Origin: Bacteroidales bacterium
Lineage (GTDB): Bacteria > Bacteroidota > Bacteroidia > Bacteroidales > UBA932
Length of the DNA stretch: 38,386 bases
Direction of reading: 5' to 3'
NCBI GenBank assembly: GCA_017546585.1
Contig: JAFYWC010000048.1
Coordinates: 1 to 38,386, forward strand
Under the pieces are notes generated by a model. It was not told where the DNA came from. It did not search any database and was given only the letters and a program-made list of their open reading frames with translations. Of the stretch, positions 26,052 to 34,599 are shown piece by piece (the first letter of the stretch is position 1; every line of letters begins with the position of its first letter). Position numbers and translations under genes: made by a program.

Positions 26052-26694
26052 ATCTGAACATTTTTACGTAAAGGAAGTTCACGAATTTAGTAATGCCCCA
26101 GGCAAGTATCAGATAAAGGATTGTGACAATTATCAGAGGCAATAATGTGTCGTTGTGCTGTTCGCGAATTATATCGACAACCTTCATCATATCTTTCTGG
26201 GCGATATAGCCTGCGAAAGATGTGTTTTGAATCAATGCTCGGAGTTCTCCTGCGAAGAAAGGAAGCATCGATTTGAATGCCTGAGGAAAGACTATGTGTC
26301 TGTAGCACTGTGCTTTTGTCAGTCCCAAAGACAGACCTGCCTCTATCTGGCCTTTGTCAACATCACCGATGTGCACAGAGAAGACATCCACCATATTGTT
26401 GGACGTGTAGATTCCAAGGGCTATGATTGAAACGATGATGCCATTCATTTCTCCTACGAAGACCACATAGTAGAAGAACATCATAAATGCGATGGCAGGA
26501 ACTTCGTGAATGGTTGAAACAAACCATTCGAGAGGGTTATATAGCCAAGGCCATTTGCCGCTGAGTCTCAGATATGACATTCCTGCGCCTAGGATGATGG
26601 CGATAATTGCTGCAAACACGAATATCACTATCGTTGTTTGCAGACCACCAAGGATAAGCATCCACATATCGCGGGAAAAGAGTAAATCTCTCAT
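26044..26694 (-). CDS. ABC transporter permease (polar amino-acid / HisM-like type)
   Basis: A 216-residue inner-membrane protein with about five hydrophobic segments. GLQTTIVIFVFAAIIAIILG is typical of the His/Glu/Gln permease family, and EAGLSLGLTKAQCYRHIVFPQAF is a well-formed EAA loop that contacts the ATPase. A TTG extends the frame by sixteen codons across the promoter; the ATG at 26694 is the natural start. First gene of the leftward six-gene unit. The family usually works with type II amino-acid binding proteins, whereas the binding protein here is NMT1-like. Confidence 0.88.
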   Translation of the reverse strand: MRDLLFSRDMWMLILGGLQTTIVIFVFAAIIAIILGAGMSYLRLSGKWPWLYNPLEWFVSTIHEVPAIAFMMFFYYVVFVGEMNGIIVSIIALGIYTSNNMVDVFSVHIGDVDKGQIEAGLSLGLTKAQCYRHIVFPQAFKSMLPFFAGELRALIQNTSFAGYIAQKDMMKVVDIIREQHNDTLLPLIIVTILYLILAWGITKFVNFLYVKMFRYD

Positions 26695-26720
26695 TAATTG
26701 TGACGACGTTTGTAAACGAA

Positions 26721-26728
26721 CAAATATA
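26721..26728 (-). promoter_or_regulatory. -7 promoter element of the ABC/partner-switch operon
   Basis: TATATTTG on the minus strand (26728-26721), exact consensus, 26 bases before the permease ATG. A short palindrome CGTTTGTAAACG (26707-26718) lies at the predicted transcription start and could be an operator. Confidence 0.55.
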
Positions 26729-26750
26729 ATCAAAAATAACAAACAATTTA

Positions 26751-26758
26751 TAACTTTG
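26751..26758 (+). promoter_or_regulatory. -7 promoter element of the patatin-CDF unit
   Basis: TAACTTTG fits TAnnTTTG exactly, with only four bases before the patatin ATG at 26763. Transcription would begin at or just before the start codon. Confidence 0.5.
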
Positions 26759-26762
26759 TACT

Positions 26763-27593
26763 ATGACTATCGACAAAAATACAGCTTTGGTGTTAGAAGG
26801 AGGCGGACTTCGCGGAGTGTTTACCTGCGGAGTGCTTGATTTCTTTATGGATTGTGGCATAACTTTCCCTTTTATCGTCGGTGTAAGTGCTGGTGCGTGT
26901 AACGGCCTTTCGTATATGTCCGGCCAACGCGGCAGAGCAAAATCAAGCAATATCGACCTGATGGAAAAGTATCAGTATGTCGGTTTCAAGTATCTTCTCA
27001 GCCAGGGATGCATTATGGATTACAAGCTTCTTTTTGAAGACTTTCCTGAGAAGATAATTCCCTATGACTATGACGCATATTTCGCCAATCCTACCAGGTT
27101 TGTTATGGTTACGACCAACTGTCTTACAGGAAAGCCGGAGTATCTTGAGGAAAAGAAATCGTCAGAGAGAGTTATGGATATCGTGCGTGCATCAAGCAGC
27201 CTTCCGTTTGTGACTAAGATTACTTATGTGGATGGCATTCCTATGCTTGATGGAGGAATCGTGGATTCCATTCCGATCCGATATGCCTTGGATCAGGGAT
27301 ATGAAAACATCGTAGTGGTTCTCACGAGGAATAAAGGATATAGGAAGAAGGATACAAAGATTCGTGCAGCCAAAGCCTTCTATCGTAAATATCCAAAACT
27401 TCAGGAAGCACTGTTTGTGCGTAACTCTGCCTATAATAAGACAATGGACCTTATTGAGAAACTGGAAGAACAGGGAAGGATAACTGTCATCCGTCCGGTA
27501 AATCCAGTCAATGTGGGTCGTATGGAGAAGGATGTCACAAAGCTCACAGCCTTGTATCAGGAGGGCTATGAGGTTGCAGCGCAGATTTTGTAA
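26763..27593 (+). CDS. Patatin-like phospholipase
   Basis: A 276-residue cytoplasmic or membrane-peripheral lipid acyl hydrolase. The oxyanion loop LEGGGLRGVFTCGVL (11-25), nucleophile elbow GVSAG with Ser42 (40-44) and the catalytic dyad partner in MLDGGIVDS (Asp163) are all present. The overall length and C-terminal part resemble the bacterial RssA/YjjU-like patatins. Likely releases fatty acids from phospholipids; substrate unknown. Divergent from the ABC operon with a shared 68-bp intergenic region. The CDF gene follows after 26 bp. Confidence 0.92.
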   Translation: MTIDKNTALVLEGGGLRGVFTCGVLDFFMDCGITFPFIVGVSAGACNGLSYMSGQRGRAKSSNIDLMEKYQYVGFKYLLSQGCIMDYKLLFEDFPEKIIPYDYDAYFANPTRFVMVTTNCLTGKPEYLEEKKSSERVMDIVRASSSLPFVTKITYVDGIPMLDGGIVDSIPIRYALDQGYENIVVVLTRNKGYRKKDTKIRAAKAFYRKYPKLQEALFVRNSAYNKTMDLIEKLEEQGRITVIRPVNPVNVGRMEKDVTKLTALYQEGYEVAAQIL

Positions 27594-27619
27594 ATTGGTG
27601 TTGAAATGATTATTTGATA

Positions 27620-28527
27620 ATGAACACAAACGCTCGAGAAAAGTCAATATTCAGAATCACTTGGATCGGAAGCATCGTAAACTTCCTTCTTCTGGTATTC
27701 AAATTCGTAGCCGGATTTCTGGGACACAGTTCTGCTTTGGTTGCGGATGCTGTGCATTCACTGTCAGACTTTGTCACCGACATCATAGTGATAGTATTTG
27801 TAAAGATTTCCGGAAAGCCTGAAGATGAGGATCATAGATACGGACACGGAAAGTATGAGACCCTTGCGACAGCACTCATCGGTCTTGCACTTTTTGCTGT
27901 CGGAGTCGGCCTTCTTGCAGGCGGAGCGACGAAAGTTGTTGAAGTGATCAAGGGAGCCATACTTCCTGCTCCGTCGATAGTTGCATTGGTTGCTGCGGCA
28001 GTATCCATAGTGTCAAAAGAAATACTGTACCGCTACACAGTCCGTGTGGGCAAGAATCTCAACTCTCAGGCGGTCATTGCAAACGCTTGGCACCACAGAA
28101 GCGATGCATTCTCGTCTGTCGGTACTTTGGTCGGCATCGGTGGTGCGATATTCCTCGGTGAGAAATGGCGTGTTCTCGATCCGATAGCAGCTATTGTGGT
28201 CAGCGCGTTCATTTTGAAGGTCGCGATTGACCTTATCAAGCCTTGCGTGGATGAACTGCTGGAACGTTCGCTGCCCTTTGAGACTGAACGACAGATACTT
28301 GCCATCATTACATCGTTTCCAGAAATCAGTTCACCGCATCACCTCCGTACACGTCGTATAGGTAACAACTATGCAATTGAGGTGCACATCAGAATGGATG
28401 GCCAGACAACTCTGGAAGATGCGCATACTGTCGCAACAAATATAGAAAGACGACTGAAAGCCGAGTTCGGTCCTGAAACCCACATCGGCATTCATATGGA
28501 ACCATTAAAGACTCCTGCAAAAAAATA

Positions 28528-28528
<1 letters not shown>
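27620..28528 (+). CDS. Cation diffusion facilitator (CDF) family metal exporter
   Basis: A 302-residue membrane protein with six hydrophobic helices and a C-terminal cytoplasmic CDF dimerisation domain (about 205-295). Metal-site residues are visible in TM2 (ADAVHSLSD, His46 and Asp50) and TM5 (HHRSD, His158 and Asp162). The His/Asp pairing in both helices is usually associated with zinc preference. DHRYGHGKYE is the conserved cytoplasmic loop. The ATG at 27620 is chosen over a TTG six bases earlier because it directly precedes the conserved chain. Ends in a hairpin shared with enolase. Confidence 0.92.
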
Positions 28529-29801
<1,273 letters not shown>

Positions 29802-29899
29802 TTAAAACTTAACCGATAGCAAATTTTCTGCCGAGGTAGTTGAAGACCGGAAATGAACGGAAAACAACAAACACAATTTGATTAACTTAATATGGTAAA

Positions 29900-29929
29900 T
29901 TGCAATTTTGATTTTTTGTAGTATGTTTG
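29900..29929 (+). promoter_or_regulatory. Candidate promoter of the small membrane-protein gene
   Basis: TTG (29900-29902), 19 bases, then TATGTTTG (29922-29929) fit the Bacteroidota -33/-7 pattern, 60 bases before the ATG at 29989. Confidence 0.45.
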
Positions 29930-29988
29930 TCTGCTGAAATACATTCTCCTGAGCATTCTTGCATTTGCCTTCTACGACAGTGCCAAGA

Positions 29989-30309
29989 ATGAATCTTCGT
30001 CTGGAGAATATAATCTGCTTCTTTATCATCATCGCTGCAGCCATCCTGGCACTCGTACTCAAAAGCGCATATAAAGAAGTTGAGACAAATGAAATCTATC
30101 TCAAAAAAGAAAGATACTTCCAGCAGACAGAGCATTCGGCAATCTCATCTGCAATCGCATCAAAGCCAGATTCTGTTGACCTCTCTGATGAGGATAAAGG
30201 CAATGCAGTAAGACTCGATATCTACTACAGCAAATCATCTGGCAAGGCATATCTCCAGCACTTCGAATATGTGCCATACACATATCAGCCTTGCTCAAAA
30301 GATGTATGA
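29989..30309 (+). CDS. Small single-pass membrane protein of unknown function
   Basis: A 106-residue frame. Residues 7-24 (NIICFFIIIAAAILALVL) form one transmembrane helix or uncleaved signal anchor. The rest is a charged soluble domain (KSAYKEVETNEIYLKKERY, then a Ser/Asp/Glu-rich linker and a Tyr-rich end YEYVP-like region). No family recognised. The frame is also open ten codons upstream, but the ATG at 29989 precedes the hydrophobic segment neatly and a promoter-like pair lies before it. It sits beside a decayed antiporter, so it could itself be a remnant. Confidence 0.5.
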   Translation: MNLRLENIICFFIIIAAAILALVLKSAYKEVETNEIYLKKERYFQQTEHSAISSAIASKPDSVDLSDEDKGNAVRLDIYYSKSSGKAYLQHFEYVPYTYQPCSKDV

Positions 30310-30348
30310 GTACGAAATCTCTAAAGTAGCTAAGTTAATCAAATAACA

Positions 30349-30565
30349 ATGGAATATATCATCCTGTCAGTTTCCCGTGGGCATTGTCTTCGGAGCCGAT
30401 TACCTGGTTACCGGAGCAGTGTCCATCGCAAGGAAATACATAGCGGCAGCACTAGTGCTGTTCATTTTCGGCAAGGACTGCAAGATAAGCCGTGGAGAAG
30501 GTGCGTTCCTCTTCCTGTGCTTTGTAGCATATAACTGGTATCTAATTTCAAATCAAATCGCTTAA
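30349..30565 (+). pseudogene. Gutted Na+/Ca2+ (CaCA) antiporter remnant
   Basis: An ATG at 30349 gives MEYIIL, then the meaningful frame shifts by one base. From about 30377 the text reads VGIVFGADYLVTGAVSIARK, which looks like the first helix of CaCA calcium/sodium antiporters (GADxLVxGAxxIARK). It continues at once into IAAALVLFIFGK, ISRGEGAFLFLCFVAYNWYLI, which looks like the last helix of the same family. The roughly 250 intervening residues with the two ion-binding alpha repeats are missing. So both an internal deletion and a frameshift are present, and it is very unlikely to work. Called by eye from family pattern. Confidence 0.55.
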
Positions 30566-30635
30566 TATATGGGAATTCTACAGATTTTCTCAGGATCTCG
30601 AAAGAGATTTCATTAATCGTTAAACCTAATAAATC

Positions 30636-30659
30636 AAGTCCGGCGTGCCGGACTTTTTT
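30636..30659 (+). terminator. Rho-independent terminator before the amidohydrolase gene
   Basis: A perfect inverted repeat AAGTCCGGC (30636-30644) / GCCGGACTT (30647-30655) is followed by TTTT. It ends the small-protein/antiporter-remnant transcript. The next promoter element starts three bases later. Confidence 0.85.
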
Positions 30660-30661
30660 CG

Positions 30662-30669
30662 TACATTTG
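30662..30669 (+). promoter_or_regulatory. -7 promoter element of the amidohydrolase gene
   Basis: TACATTTG fits TAnnTTTG exactly, 24 bases before the ATG at 30694. It abuts the preceding terminator. Confidence 0.55.
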
Positions 30670-30693
30670 CGATGTACAAAACCAAATGGAATT

Positions 30694-32262
30694 ATGAAAT
30701 GTTACGAAGGAACAATCCTCTCTGTCGATTCTAACGACGGAGTATACCGATATCTTATCGAAGACAACGGCAGAATCATCTATATTGGAAATGAACTGCC
30801 GGATATGTACAAATCCATAGAAACACATCCCCTAGGCAATCGTGTCCTGGCTCCGTCATTCGTTGATACACATCAGCACTTTGCATCCCTTTCGACATTC
30901 AATGCTGGACTGAATGTGATGGAAGCCGAATCTAACGAAGAGATTGCTAGGATGATCGGAGAGTATGCAGCAAAGACTGACGCAAAGACCATCATTGCAT
31001 TTGGAGCATCTCCACACTCGGTAAAGGAGGGAAGGCTGATTATGCGTCAAGAGATCGATGCAGTCTGCCAAGGCAAGGAAGTGATGGTCGTGAAATATGA
31101 CGGCCACGCTTGCATCGTCAGCACTCCCCTTCTCAGTAAACTGGACAAGAAGCTCTGCAGGCTTCGCGGATATCATCCTGACACCGGAGAGATGAACCAG
31201 GAGGCCTTCTTCGCTTGCTCGGACTACATCTCAGGATCACTCTCCATTCCGGATCTCTTCCGCAATATGCAGAACTGCACAGATTATCTTGCATCCAAGG
31301 GAATCGGATCCATTCATACCGTGAGCGGTGTCGGTTTCATCGCTAATCTTGACATCACTATAGAAAAACTCTTCGCGAAGTCTCTCCGTAATGGATTCCA
31401 GATAAGGGTTTTCCCGCAGGCACTGAACACTAAGGTTGCAACATCACGCAGGATTCCTCGTATCGGAGGGTGCTTCGAGTGCGCGCTTGACGGCTGCTTC
31501 GGTTCACGCGATGCGGCATTGAACGAGCCATATGCAGATGCAGAGGGCGGAGATGGTATTCTTTATTACTCTGATGAGAAGGTCATCGAATTCTGCAAGA
31601 AAGCCAACAGGCTCGGCCTTCAGATAGAGCTTCACGCCATCGGCGACAAGGCGTTCGACCAGGCTACCAGAGCCCTCAAGGCAGCTCTTGACGACTATCC
31701 GCGCGAAGACCATAGACACGGTATCATCCACGACTGTCTTCCTACAGATGAAGGAATTGCAATCTGCAAGGAGTACAAGATACAGATGCCAGTACAGAGT
31801 GCATTCATCGGCTGGAAACAGGAACCGGATTCATATCTCGAGGAACTCCTCGGAACTGAAAGAGCATCACGTCTTAACCCTATCAAGACCTTTGCAGACA
31901 ATGGAATAGTGGTTTCATTCGGCTCTGATGCTCCTTGTACTGATCCTGATCCGATCCAGTGGATCCACAGGGCAGTCAACCACAGCAATCCAGAGGAGAG
32001 AATCACTGTTCAACAGGCCTTCAGAATGGCTACATACAACGGAGCCTATACGACCTTCGATGAGAAAGAAAGAGGTAGCCTAGAGGTTGGCAAGGTAGCT
32101 GATATGGTTATCCTTTCGGACAATCCATATACAGTTGACAGCGACAAGTTAGCTGACATCAAGGTAGAGGGACTTATTCTATCTGGAAAGCCATATGAAA
32201 GCGCAGTGACATCATTAGGTAAGTGCATCTTGAACGGAGTATTCTCCAAGAATAGATACTGA
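30694..32262 (+). CDS. YtcJ-like metal-dependent amidohydrolase
   Basis: A 522-residue amidohydrolase-superfamily protein without signal peptide. The N-terminal composite domain is followed by LAPSFVDTHQHF (His60, His62), the first metal pair. IELHAIGDKA and HRHGIIHDCL carry the later histidines and FGSDAPCTDPDP the catalytic Asp, in the order expected for the YtcJ/Amidohydro_3 group. The C-terminus GSLEVGKVADMVILSDNP is the standard closing strand of the family. The frame is open to a TTG nine codons upstream that lies in the promoter; the ATG at 30694 is correct. Substrate unknown (the group hydrolyses varied amide or N-acyl compounds). Confidence 0.88.
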   Translation: MKCYEGTILSVDSNDGVYRYLIEDNGRIIYIGNELPDMYKSIETHPLGNRVLAPSFVDTHQHFASLSTFNAGLNVMEAESNEEIARMIGEYAAKTDAKTIIAFGASPHSVKEGRLIMRQEIDAVCQGKEVMVVKYDGHACIVSTPLLSKLDKKLCRLRGYHPDTGEMNQEAFFACSDYISGSLSIPDLFRNMQNCTDYLASKGIGSIHTVSGVGFIANLDITIEKLFAKSLRNGFQIRVFPQALNTKVATSRRIPRIGGCFECALDGCFGSRDAALNEPYADAEGGDGILYYSDEKVIEFCKKANRLGLQIELHAIGDKAFDQATRALKAALDDYPREDHRHGIIHDCLPTDEGIAICKEYKIQMPVQSAFIGWKQEPDSYLEELLGTERASRLNPIKTFADNGIVVSFGSDAPCTDPDPIQWIHRAVNHSNPEERITVQQAFRMATYNGAYTTFDEKERGSLEVGKVADMVILSDNPYTVDSDKLADIKVEGLILSGKPYESAVTSLGKCILNGVFSKNRY

Positions 32263-32272
32263 ACATATAACG

Positions 32273-32304
32273 AAAGAAGCCGACCCAAATGGGTCGGTTT
32301 CTTT
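32273..32304. terminator. Terminator of the amidohydrolase gene
   Basis: A 14-bp stem AAAGAAGCCGACCC (32273-32286) / GGGTCGGTTTCTTT (32291-32304) with one G-U pair and loop AAAT. The right arm ends in T-rich sequence. Confidence 0.8.
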
Positions 32305-32380
32305 TATGTTGATTGTTCTATGTCAAGAATTTTATGAAACGTAAATTTATACTTTTGAATACACTTCGGCTAAGATACAG

Positions 32381-32403
32381 AAAAACCCAGCATTTCTGCT
32401 GGG
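32381..32403 (-). terminator. Terminator of the leftward gene at 32426
   Basis: On the minus strand the 7-bp stem CCCAGCA / TGCTGGG with loop GAAA (32403-32386) is followed by TTTTT (32385-32381). It ends transcription 20 bases after the stop codon of the gene at 32426. Confidence 0.8.
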
Positions 32404-32425
32404 AGTTCTTCTATATTAACATTCA

Positions 32426-33154
32426 TTAGAATCTGAAAGCCAATGTAAGGCCAGCTGTAGGTTGGAGGCCGTTTGCTGTCTGGATGAAATCCATCGACGG
32501 ATATAGGTCAACATCGAAGGCATATGTTCTCATAAGATCGCGCTCGTACATATTCTTCACCTTAGCCACGCGTGTTGCATCGACAATTGAAATGATCTTT
32601 ACTGTCAGCGCTCCAAGACCACCTACAAGGTAAACGACATCACTGCCTTGCTGAATACCCACGACAGACACCACATTGGCAGCAAGCCATCCTCCGAGGA
32701 ATGCTGTACCTCTCCATCCTTCGCCACAGATCATCTCGCCGAGGCCTGGAATAAAGAACGATGCGATTCCTGCTCCACCTGGGCTGTGATGCTGAACAAG
32801 TCCTCTTGTATATTCCTTGTAATTATAGAGTTCCTTGAGATCCTTGTACTTCATTCCAGGCACGATGCCTTCGACGGGTCCACGTGTGCCATACAGAAGC
32901 GGATCATACTGGCTTGAGCTGTACTGAACGACCTCGTTTCTGCCGTTTTCATATTTGATAAGCACAGCATCACCTTTCATCATTGTATATACGATTCCAT
33001 TGCTCTCGTCATAAAGAGTATATGAGATTGTATCTGTTCCGACTGCAGTAATCCTTGCACGGATTTCCTGACCGTCCCTCTTTGTTATTATGTCTTGTGC
33101 TGATGCTGCATATCCGATCAGCAGAGCCGTTAAAATCAATGCAAATCTTTTCAT
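32426..33154 (-). CDS. Secreted/membrane-associated protein of unknown function (conserved Bacteroidales type)
   Basis: A 242-residue protein with signal peptide MKRFALILTALLIGYAASAQ. The mature start DIITKRDGQEIRARITAVG and ISYTLYDESNGIVYTMMKGDAVLIKYENG form a small beta domain seen in many Bacteroidales surface proteins. A Gly-rich hydrophobic stretch follows (GGAGIASFFIPGLGEMI, GTAFLGGWLAANVV, LVGGLGALTVKI), probably two or three membrane-embedded helices. The chain ends GLTLAFRF, barrel-like. No function assigned. It is 156 bp downstream of the barrel gene at 33311 and has its own terminator; it may be separately transcribed. Confidence 0.7.
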   Translation of the reverse strand: MKRFALILTALLIGYAASAQDIITKRDGQEIRARITAVGTDTISYTLYDESNGIVYTMMKGDAVLIKYENGRNEVVQYSSSQYDPLLYGTRGPVEGIVPGMKYKDLKELYNYKEYTRGLVQHHSPGGAGIASFFIPGLGEMICGEGWRGTAFLGGWLAANVVSVVGIQQGSDVVYLVGGLGALTVKIISIVDATRVAKVKNMYERDLMRTYAFDVDLYPSMDFIQTANGLQPTAGLTLAFRF

Positions 33155-33310
33155 AAGCGTCCAATTTTATTGTCAATCATTCACAAAGATGCAAAAATTA
33201 TCTGAGATGTGACGTAGAAGAAGTCTGAATTATTTCCCAACCTTCTCCATTGAAAGAAGATTTTGCGATACTTGCAGTAAGCCAGCCATTAATTTCAATT
33301 TAAGCGTATT

Positions 33311-33961
33311 CTAGAAATACAGTTTAAATCCGACCTGAGCGTTTGCCAAGAGGTCAAATGTGACATTCATTGCGGACATATCAATGTTGTGACCGTGTTC
33401 AAAATCATATGTGCCATCCATTGCTGCGGCCTGAAGAGAGCATAAACTTACACTCATTGCAAATCTTTTTGTCGGACGGAATTCCACCGCCAAAGGTTGC
33501 AGTTCTCCACCGAGTCCAAACATACTCATAGACTCGCTGTCCTTTCCCAATGTTCCAGAACCGGTTACTCCGCAGGCAAAACCGACACTAAGGTTCGGTG
33601 TATAATAAAAGTTCGGTGCAAGAAGCACATAGTAAGCGATACCAGGAGAGATTGTGAGCGAATGCGCTGCGCTCGGTGTCTCCGGATTTGCCTGGAAACC
33701 ATATCCTACTGTTGCTGACAGACGAAGATTGTTGGCCACGAAGTAACCATATTCAAGGGCGGCTACGATATTATGCCCTTCTTTGACTTTGATTTCCTGT
33801 TTGCTTGGGCTGATGCCGACGCTACCTAAGTAGATCTTGTATCCTGTCACACCTGTGTCATATCCGAAGTATGCTCCAAGTGACTGTTCGCCTTTCTGCT
33901 GAGCTGAGGCTGAAGTGCAAAAAGCTATTACAGCTAATAGAGTAATAATTATCTTCTTCAT
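33311..33961 (-). CDS. Outer-membrane beta-barrel protein (OmpA/OprF-barrel-like)
   Basis: A 216-residue protein with Sec signal MKKIIITLLAVIAFCTSASA. The mature chain has repeated amphipathic strands (LGAYFGYDTGVTGYKIYLG, IVAALEYGYFVANNLRLSATVGYGF, LTISPGIAYYVLLAPNFYYTPNLSVGFACGV) and terminates NAQVGFKLYF, with Phe last as BamA-inserted barrels do. An ATG four codons upstream (33973) is also possible. It is the last member of the TonB-receptor cassette, 26 bp behind a lipoprotein gene counted from 33961. Exact role unknown. Confidence 0.75.
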   Translation of the reverse strand: MKKIIITLLAVIAFCTSASAQQKGEQSLGAYFGYDTGVTGYKIYLGSVGISPSKQEIKVKEGHNIVAALEYGYFVANNLRLSATVGYGFQANPETPSAAHSLTISPGIAYYVLLAPNFYYTPNLSVGFACGVTGSGTLGKDSESMSMFGLGGELQPLAVEFRPTKRFAMSVSLCSLQAAAMDGTYDFEHGHNIDMSAMNVTFDLLANAQVGFKLYF

Positions 33962-33987
33962 TTTATAAGACATATTTTAGAAATTAA

Positions 33988-34572
33988 TTATTCTGCGCCA
34001 TATAACTGATCAATACCAGCTTCGTCCAAATAAGAAAGACGTTTATAGACGTAGAGCGTTAGAATAGCTTGGTCATAGTCGTTGTTTTCCCCCTTGAATG
34101 TACCTGTCATTTCAGTCTCTTTAAGGGTAACTATTCGGAATTCCGGATGCACATCCACTACGTCAACGAAATTCAAGACCCCATTATCCGGATTATAAAG
34201 GTATGAACCATCTTTGAATGTTCGTTCCTTTGTTGCAGTATCTTCAATATATTGACGCAACTTACCTCCATCCTTTATTCCGAACAGCGGATATTGATCC
34301 TCTGGTGACTTGGCAATCTTTGTAATCTTGCCTGTTCTGGAGATATATCCAATCTGATCAAGTGTCCATTTGCCTTGGAACATTGCTTCAAACTGTTCCT
34401 GCTTGATCGGTTCTGCTTTGGGGATGAACTCACCATCTTTATAGTCGAGTTCGATATATGATCCAACATCACCAAAGTCAACTTTCTGTTGTTCATCAAT
34501 CTTCTCTCCATTGCATGATGTGGTAAAGACGATTCCTATCACTAGCGAAATAATTGCAACTATCCGTTTCAT
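33988..34572 (-). CDS. Lipoprotein of unknown function
   Basis: A 194-residue protein with a lipoprotein-type signal MKRIVAIISLVIGIVFTTSC (Cys20, relaxed lipobox TTSC). The mature part has EPIKQEQFEAMFQGKWTLDQ and later a mixed beta-rich region (GVLNFVDVVDVHPEFRIVTL, EMTGTFKGENND, AILTLYVYKRLSYL), the look of a lipocalin-like or DUF-type small beta domain. I recognise no named family. Fourth gene after the TonB receptor, so its job is probably at the same outer-membrane complex. Confidence 0.65.
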   Translation of the reverse strand: MKRIVAIISLVIGIVFTTSCNGEKIDEQQKVDFGDVGSYIELDYKDGEFIPKAEPIKQEQFEAMFQGKWTLDQIGYISRTGKITKIAKSPEDQYPLFGIKDGGKLRQYIEDTATKERTFKDGSYLYNPDNGVLNFVDVVDVHPEFRIVTLKETEMTGTFKGENNDYDQAILTLYVYKRLSYLDEAGIDQLYGAE

Positions 34573-34599
34573 TTTATTCTGTATATTAATTATTTAACT

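Noticed and set aside
20849-26694. A sigma factor or anti-sigma target within the partner-switch operon
   Set aside because: None of the six genes shows sigma-70 region 2/4 or helix-turn-helix patterns, so no sigma target is claimed.
26500-26742. TPP or other riboswitch upstream of the ABC operon, considered because the binding protein is NMT1/THI5-like
   Set aside because: The space between the predicted promoter and the permease ATG is only about 26 bases, far too short for an aptamer, and no conserved riboswitch core was seen.
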